Shown here piece by piece: positions 41,115 to 45,272 of a stretch of 45,272 bases of DNA. The stretch lies in assembly GCF_009467825.1 (NCBI RefSeq), contig NZ_WIOK01000038.1, forward strand, positions 1 to 45,272, given 5' to 3'. The position numbers and the translations under genes are program-made. Positions within the stretch are counted from its first letter, which is position 1; every line of letters starts with the position of its first letter. The notes beneath the pieces were generated by a model. It saw only the letters and a program-made list of their open reading frames with translations, was not told the DNA's origin and did not search any database. Source of the stretch: Cyclobacterium xiamenense (lineage in GTDB: Bacteria > Bacteroidota > Bacteroidia > Cytophagales > Cyclobacteriaceae).

Positions 41115-41185
41115 CAGTTTTTAATTTTCAACTCTCCAATATCACCTTCAATATCTCCGGACTCCTTTCCTTAAACATTCCTATG
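41065..41185 (-). repeat. Duplicated segment, copy 2: end of an unknown gene plus RhuM start
   Basis: Just upstream of RhuM the minus strand reads SDPENEVVKRIGMFKERSPE, then ILKVILES-stop: the C-terminal end of a gene whose body is gone, since a stop lies a few codons before. The block, with the first RhuM codons, is repeated at 38401-38508. I cannot name the lost gene. Confidence 0.75.
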
Positions 41186-41265
41186 CGCTTCACCACCTCA
41201 TTTTCAGGATCAGACTGTTTGATTTACTCTCTTTGATTACTTTTCAATGAAAGGTCCCCTCATTT

Positions 41266-41925
41266 TCACAAGGAACTGCCTCCTATAAACAGTTTTCCGC
41301 GACTTGTAATTACATACTGTTGATTGGGATCGTTTGCTTGTTCCAGAGTGTAGCCTAGCAATCTATTGTCCTTTAATGGTTTTATGTAATCGTCCCGAAA
41401 GCGTTCCTTGCTCCTATAACCTAACTTACCTGCTAATTCTTCCAAAGACATTGGAATAAGTGTCAGCAATAAGACGCTCAATAAAATCCTTGCACGTTTT
41501 TTTAAGAGCTCCCCACTTTTTTCCGGCCAACTTCCCACTTTTTGGAGTTCATCGATCGTTAAGTCATTGTTTATCAATAATCTAATATTTGTCAACTCCC
41601 CACTTTTTTCTGCCTAAGTCCTCACTAAATGAATTGCGAGTTCATTCAAATCATCTATCGATTTAAATTTCAAATCCAGGGATAATTCTTGAAGTATCTT
41701 AACTCTATCTTCACCAAGTTGCTTTTCTGTCAGCTGAGCTAGGCCTAAGAGTACTTCAGATTTTGAACCCATCTTATGAAGAAGCATCGGAACAGTACTC
41801 TTAAAGGGTTCATCTTCGATAAATACAGGATGAGCGCCACCGGTATAGATCCCTACAAACTTGTTCATGTTGCGTACACCCGATCCTATTTCATCTGCCC
41901 AAGTAGCTTCTACATAATCTCCCAA
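41266..41925 (-). pseudogene. Remnant of an AlbA_2/Schlafen-type ATP-binding DNA-binding protein, split by a stop codon
   Basis: Two open pieces in the same frame are split only by TAG at 41614-41616. The first reads WADEIGSGVRNMNKFVGIYTG, then GAHPVFIED and FKSTVPM: the region after the ATPase domain of AlbA_2-type proteins. After HLVRT-stop the frame goes on as AEKSGELTNIR, a repeat-like linker (EKSGEL recurs), then a winged-helix end (SLEELAGKLGYRSKERFRD, YVITSRGKLFI). The N-terminal AlbA_2 and most of the ATPase domain are missing. The piece starts right after the stop of the upstream chimeric gene. Confidence 0.8.
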
Positions 41926-41954
41926 TCTTTAAGAACCTCTATTTTTTTTTAATT

Positions 41955-44111
41955 CTACACACCCCTTTTTGTTATAAACCTCTCTGATACTTTGTAGCCT
42001 CCGGCTCTCTTTGAACCTATATACTCAATAACTCCAAGTTGTTTCAGAAGAGAGATATGACGCTCTAAGGTTTTATAAGGCTTGTCCAGCTTTTCAGCGA
42101 TTTCAGAAGCTCTAATGCTTTTTTCAGTCAAAATCAATGAAACTATTTGAATCATTGATTCCTTTACTCCATCGGTTATTCCCTCGATTAATCCCTCACT
42201 TATTCCCTCATCGATAACCTTTGTTATTCCCTCAGTTATTCCCTCAGTTATTCCCTCATATTGATGTTTAACATCTGGGAAAGACAATTCTAAAATGTTG
42301 TTTGTATTCTTCCACCTAGGAATCTTGAAACCTTCTTCTTTGCAATTTCTAATCATACGGAGTGTTCCAGTTCCCAGCATTTCAATTAAGCGGTTATAAT
42401 AACACATTTGTGCAATGTCAGGATTTCGAAGTATAGAGTTGTGCTCTGATTTTAAATCACTGACAGTCATATTGTTTAGAAGCCCACCATAGTTGCTTAT
42501 TACCAGTCTGTTTGAAAACAATTCTATGACTAAAAAAGATTGGATAGCACCATACTCTCTGTGTACAATCGCATTTAACAAACCTTCTCTTAATGCCTTT
42601 TCTGGATACAGCTTTTTTTCTTTTCTAAGAGCACCTTCAATCACATTTTCTTTGCCAATGTGGATATCAAAATCAGAAAAAATCTCCTTTACATTTTTAA
42701 ATAGGTTGCCTTTATAAATTTTATTCTCCTTAAAGCTATCACCAGATTTCGAACCAGGATGAACCACTAATTTGATAATTGACTGCGGAATGAATTGGGT
42801 AGGATTTTTGCCAAACAATACCATACAAGCGTTGGTAATATTGCCATTGACAATTAAGCCACGGCTTATCAAAAATTGTTCTGGAGAAGTGAAATTATCA
42901 TTGAAACTATAATTTTTATATGCCCTGATTGAATTTTCAATTTCCCTTAAATCTAAATCATCAAGGTACGCTCCCAATACCGACCGCCGCTCCCATCTCT
43001 GCTCTGATTCGACCTGTTGGTCCAAGAGTGCAGAAATTGATTTCCCTGAGCTTGTTCGTGTTTGAGAACCCTGCCTTACATAAATTGTATTTTTAAAGTA
43101 ATATGGCTTGTTAGAACCCTCCCAAACGGAGGTTTTTACCGGATTTTCAAGAGCCGTTTTGTACAGTTCTCTAATCATACTGGTAAGCATGTCCTCTGAA
43201 TAGTAGCCAAACTCATGATCACTACCGTACCAAGCCATGAGGTTGGAAGTTTTAATATCAGCAGCCAGTTGATTAAATACCGGCTCTATCTGATCTTTAA
43301 GGTTTGGGTGGTTTTCCCAGTCCTGAAAAAAGGATTGCAAGCGGTTAATATCCGCAGAGCGTTGTAGCTTTAATTTATTGTAACTATCTGTCTTTAATGG
43401 TTTATCAATTAATGCAGTGAGTACATTATATTTCACCTTACGAGCCAGTTCTACTATATTCTCACGGTTAAGGTCTTGGCAATTGGTGTCCAATAAAAAG
43501 TTAAACCATCCCATTACCTCCTGATCCAATTCCAACTCAACTAGAGATTTCACCGCTTTATTAAAAGCCTTTTCATCGGTTGCCAGAGTCAAGCATTTTC
43601 CCATGCAACTATTTTTATCGGCAACGGAGTGGACGTCGAGCGTAATAGAGATTAAGCCCAGTTTTAGGTTTCCTTTATTGAAATGACTACTATCTAAAAT
43701 ACGAGCCAGTTTCTTTTGATTGGTTTTGGTTTTTAAAACTTTTTCATAGCGTTTTACAAGTCGATTATTCTCTGAAGTATCCAGAAGCCCATGTTCTGAA
43801 ATGAATTCTGAAACAAAATCCAAACGCAATTCATGATTCGCTTTTAATAAATCTAATAAAGGGTATTTTTTGATCTCCTTCTCATTGGGCTTAGGAAATG
43901 GATGATATAAAAATATTTCTTTGCCCTTTAGCTCCATTTCGAGCTGATACTTTAGCTCAAAGTAATTTTGAGCTACCGGAATAACCTGAATACCTGATGC
44001 TTCAATTTCTTGTAATTCATCCTTAAAGGAACCATCTGCATCAAAATAGAATACCAAGTTCTTACGCTTATCCTGACCTAATATATTTTTAATTTTTTCT
44101 ACTATCCCCAT
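41955..44111 (-). CDS. Chimeric ORF: BREX PglZ N-terminal region joined to the C-terminal half of an AlbA_2-type ATPase
   Basis: The 718-residue ORF is open throughout. Residues 1 to about 320 look like the N-terminal region of BREX PglZ: NLVFYFDADGSFKDEL, NYFELKYQLE, FLYHPFPKP, KKYPLLDLLKAN, LKLGLISITLDV, KLKLQRSADINRLQSFFQDW and WYGSDHEFGYYSEDML. The alkaline-phosphatase-like domain that should follow is absent. From about 330 the text is AlbA_2/Schlafen-like: KPYYFKNTIYVRQGSQTR, DDLDLREI, an ATPase part with ALREGLLNAIVHREYG (506-521), a GIT-E repeat linker (619-650) and a winged helix (about 655-710). The first part of the AlbA_2 domain is missing. The junction is near 43115-43150. Confidence 0.75.
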   Translation of the reverse strand: MGIVEKIKNILGQDKRKNLVFYFDADGSFKDELQEIEASGIQVIPVAQNYFELKYQLEMELKGKEIFLYHPFPKPNEKEIKKYPLLDLLKANHELRLDFVSEFISEHGLLDTSENNRLVKRYEKVLKTKTNQKKLARILDSSHFNKGNLKLGLISITLDVHSVADKNSCMGKCLTLATDEKAFNKAVKSLVELELDQEVMGWFNFLLDTNCQDLNRENIVELARKVKYNVLTALIDKPLKTDSYNKLKLQRSADINRLQSFFQDWENHPNLKDQIEPVFNQLAADIKTSNLMAWYGSDHEFGYYSEDMLTSMIRELYKTALENPVKTSVWEGSNKPYYFKNTIYVRQGSQTRTSSGKSISALLDQQVESEQRWERRSVLGAYLDDLDLREIENSIRAYKNYSFNDNFTSPEQFLISRGLIVNGNITNACMVLFGKNPTQFIPQSIIKLVVHPGSKSGDSFKENKIYKGNLFKNVKEIFSDFDIHIGKENVIEGALRKEKKLYPEKALREGLLNAIVHREYGAIQSFLVIELFSNRLVISNYGGLLNNMTVSDLKSEHNSILRNPDIAQMCYYNRLIEMLGTGTLRMIRNCKEEGFKIPRWKNTNNILELSFPDVKHQYEGITEGITEGITKVIDEGISEGLIEGITDGVKESMIQIVSLILTEKSIRASEIAEKLDKPYKTLERHISLLKQLGVIEYIGSKRAGGYKVSERFITKRGV
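42162..42257 (-). repeat. 12-base coding tandem repeat (Glu-Gly-Ile-Thr)
   Basis: Within the chimeric ORF the codons for EGIT recur with small changes: EGITEGITEGITKVIDEGIS and further copies to EGITDGV (residues 619-649). The unit GGAATAACTGAG is 12 bases, so gain or loss keeps the frame and changes only linker length. Confidence 0.85.
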
Positions 44112-44114
44112 TTC

Positions 44115-45173
44115 TTACAAAATATTCAGGTTTTGATGTATTCTTTCCTTTAAATCAGTTCTAACGCCTGCTTGTTTTGCGTAGTCATTCCACGATTTAA
44201 TGATCAAATTAATTTCATCTATTATTCTTTCTCCCTTCTTAATATTGTTGTCTTTAGCTATGGTCATGAGATCAGCTTTGGTTATTGCCAACCTTTTTCC
44301 ATTTACGCTTAAGGTTTGCTTGTTTACCCAATGATTGGTTGCATCAAATGAGAAACACAAATCATAAGCAGGAGCCAATCGCCAAGCTTCACCTTTTTTT
44401 AAGATGAATGAAAAGTTTTTGGTATGATCATCGTAGTTGGTAGCCAATACATTAAACACCATTCTACGAAACATTTCTTCTGCTTCGGGATAGGTTAAAC
44501 GCAACAAACGCATGGTTTGAAATACTTGTTCGTAGCTGTAACCATCCATATCGTTGAAGTTGTAATGCTGTAAGCCACACAATGATTGGATATGATGCTT
44601 GGTATTACCTTCCCTGTCAAAGCGTTTGGTCATAAAATGTGCACGACCATTTTCCTCTAGCAGCTCACATTCGCTAATGGTAATTCCGCATTCCTTTGCC
44701 ATTAAATAATAGGCATACTCCACACGGCCCCAGCCTGAACTTTCTCCAAATTGTTCACCACTAACACCATCTAATTTTAGTAACCAATGTTCAAACCCCT
44801 TGGGCACGTTCCCTTGGCCCGATCGCACTTCTTTGGTTTTTTGGTTGTAAGCAATTACCGCCTTAGGGCGGGCACCGCCTGCTGAGGTTCCTATCTTCAA
44901 AATCTCCATCATGGCCTTTTCTTCGTGTTTACCGATATTGGTTAAGAAGGCCTCTCGCTCATTGAGCATCCTTTTTGCTACATCAACCAAACTGTCAAGC
45001 TCTAGAGAAAAACTGCTTTTGTTTGTTTTAATTTGGGCCGGTTCAAACTCTAAGGCCCCCATTCCCCTTGAGCCTATAAAGCATAATTTCTCAACCGGAT
45101 TCATACTGTTATCGGGACGTCCTTGTTGGGCCAGCCAAATATTAATTAGCCTGTTACCATATTTATCTGGTAG
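44115..45173 (-). pseudogene. HipA-type kinase lacking its N-terminal part
   Basis: From ATG 44115-45104 the frame gives 329 residues. HipA homology continues in frame upstream to 45173 (LPDKYGNRLINIWLAQQGRP), where a TGA (45174-45176) ends it. The HipA core is present: FIGSRGMGALEFEP, GTSAGGARPKAVI (phosphate loop), RFDREG, NYDDHTKNFSF (223-233, catalytic Asp) and LAPAYDL (Asp248, metal). The N-terminal HipA domain of about 70-90 residues is missing. Intact HipA kinases phosphorylate aminoacyl-tRNA synthetases and are held by a HipB repressor. No hipB is seen. It lies three bases before the chimeric gene and may still be made from the internal ATG. Confidence 0.8.
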
Positions 45174-45220
45174 TCAATGCTATTAAGTTAAGAAAAAAAT
45201 GGCCTCTTGAGACAAAATAA

Positions 45221-45245
45221 GCCGATTTTCCTTATGAAAACCGGC
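45221..45245 (-). terminator. Hairpin, probably the terminator of a gene right of the window
   Basis: GCCGATTTTC (45221-45230) pairs with GAAAACCGGC (45236-45245) with one mismatch and a five-base loop. On the minus strand TTATTTTG follows. It could end a minus-strand gene beyond 45272. Imperfect inverted sequences GAGACAAAATAA (near 45210) and TTATGTTGTCTT (near 45260) flank it and could be the edge of an inserted element. Confidence 0.5.
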
Positions 45246-45272
45246 CTACTTTAGGTAAATTATGTTGTCTTA

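Noticed and set aside
41955-45173. A complete BREX system
   Set aside because: Only the N-terminal region of PglZ is recognisable. BrxA, BrxB, BrxC, PglX and BrxL are all missing and the phosphatase domain is absent.
44115-45272. HipBA toxin-antitoxin pair
   Set aside because: No HipB-like helix-turn-helix gene is present on either side within the window, and the kinase lacks its N-terminal part.
1-45272. CRISPR arrays, tRNA and rRNA genes
   Set aside because: No regular spaced direct repeats, no tRNA T-loop or acceptor patterns and no rRNA-like stretches were seen on reading both strands.

Overview
The window reads as chromosomal DNA of a member of the Bacteroidota, probably Cytophagales (Cyclobacteriaceae-like; genus not resolvable by eye). 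The signs are a 1522-residue secreted protein ending in a type IX secretion sorting domain, promoters of the Bacteroidota type (TTTG / TAnnTTTG) with no clear Shine-Dalgarno sites, a DAHP synthase-chorismate mutase fusion heading an aromatic operon, and an LptD-type outer-membrane protein. No rRNA, tRNA or CRISPR array was found.

Left part (1-31 kb) is mostly housekeeping. A possible outer-membrane beta-barrel protein, a GroES-like co-chaperone and DnaK lie on the minus strand, then a MOSC protein and the large type IX substrate (beta-helix, Ig-like, three malectin-like repeats) on the plus strand. Next are two minus-strand clusters. The first, 14.03 to 9.96 kb, holds a membrane protein, YkvA/DUF1232, an NAD(P)-binding protein, Dtd, a ModF-like double ATPase and a MazG-like enzyme. 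The second, 17.1 to 14.5 kb, holds a WD40 protein, DivIVA, FolB and DUF4268. Divergent or convergent to these are an IscA-like protein, a phosphopantetheinyl transferase, a redoxin, a transglutaminase-like protein, an amidase, LptD and arginine deiminase. At 31.1 to 24.5 kb a six-gene operon takes the common aromatic pathway to Phe and Tyr. In its leader I read a 31-codon peptide packed with Phe and Tyr codons, followed by mutually exclusive hairpins and an intrinsic terminator: a transcription attenuator with a near-consensus promoter.

Right part (31.3-45.3 kb) is accessory. It starts with two tandem paralogues of unknown function that share CxxC and GCMFD motifs, a possible cytochrome P450 remnant, and an SMC-like ATPase/metallophosphoesterase pair (SbcCD/YhaNO type). 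From 38.2 kb the DNA looks more A+T rich and holds a decaying defence/toxin island: a truncated IS1595-type transposase, a duplicated start of a RhuM gene, a RhuM-Fic pair, a nonsense-split AlbA_2/Schlafen-type ATPase remnant, an intact chimeric ORF joining the N-terminal region of a BREX PglZ to the C-terminal half of an AlbA_2-type ATPase, and a HipA kinase that has lost its N-terminal part.

The strongest observations are (1) the Phe/Tyr attenuator, (2) the Fic gene, where a stop codon cuts off an otherwise intact autoinhibitory helix and the catalytic motif carries Phe-to-Ser, and (3) the PglZ/AlbA_2 chimera. All function calls rest on reading motifs by eye; no database search was possible.
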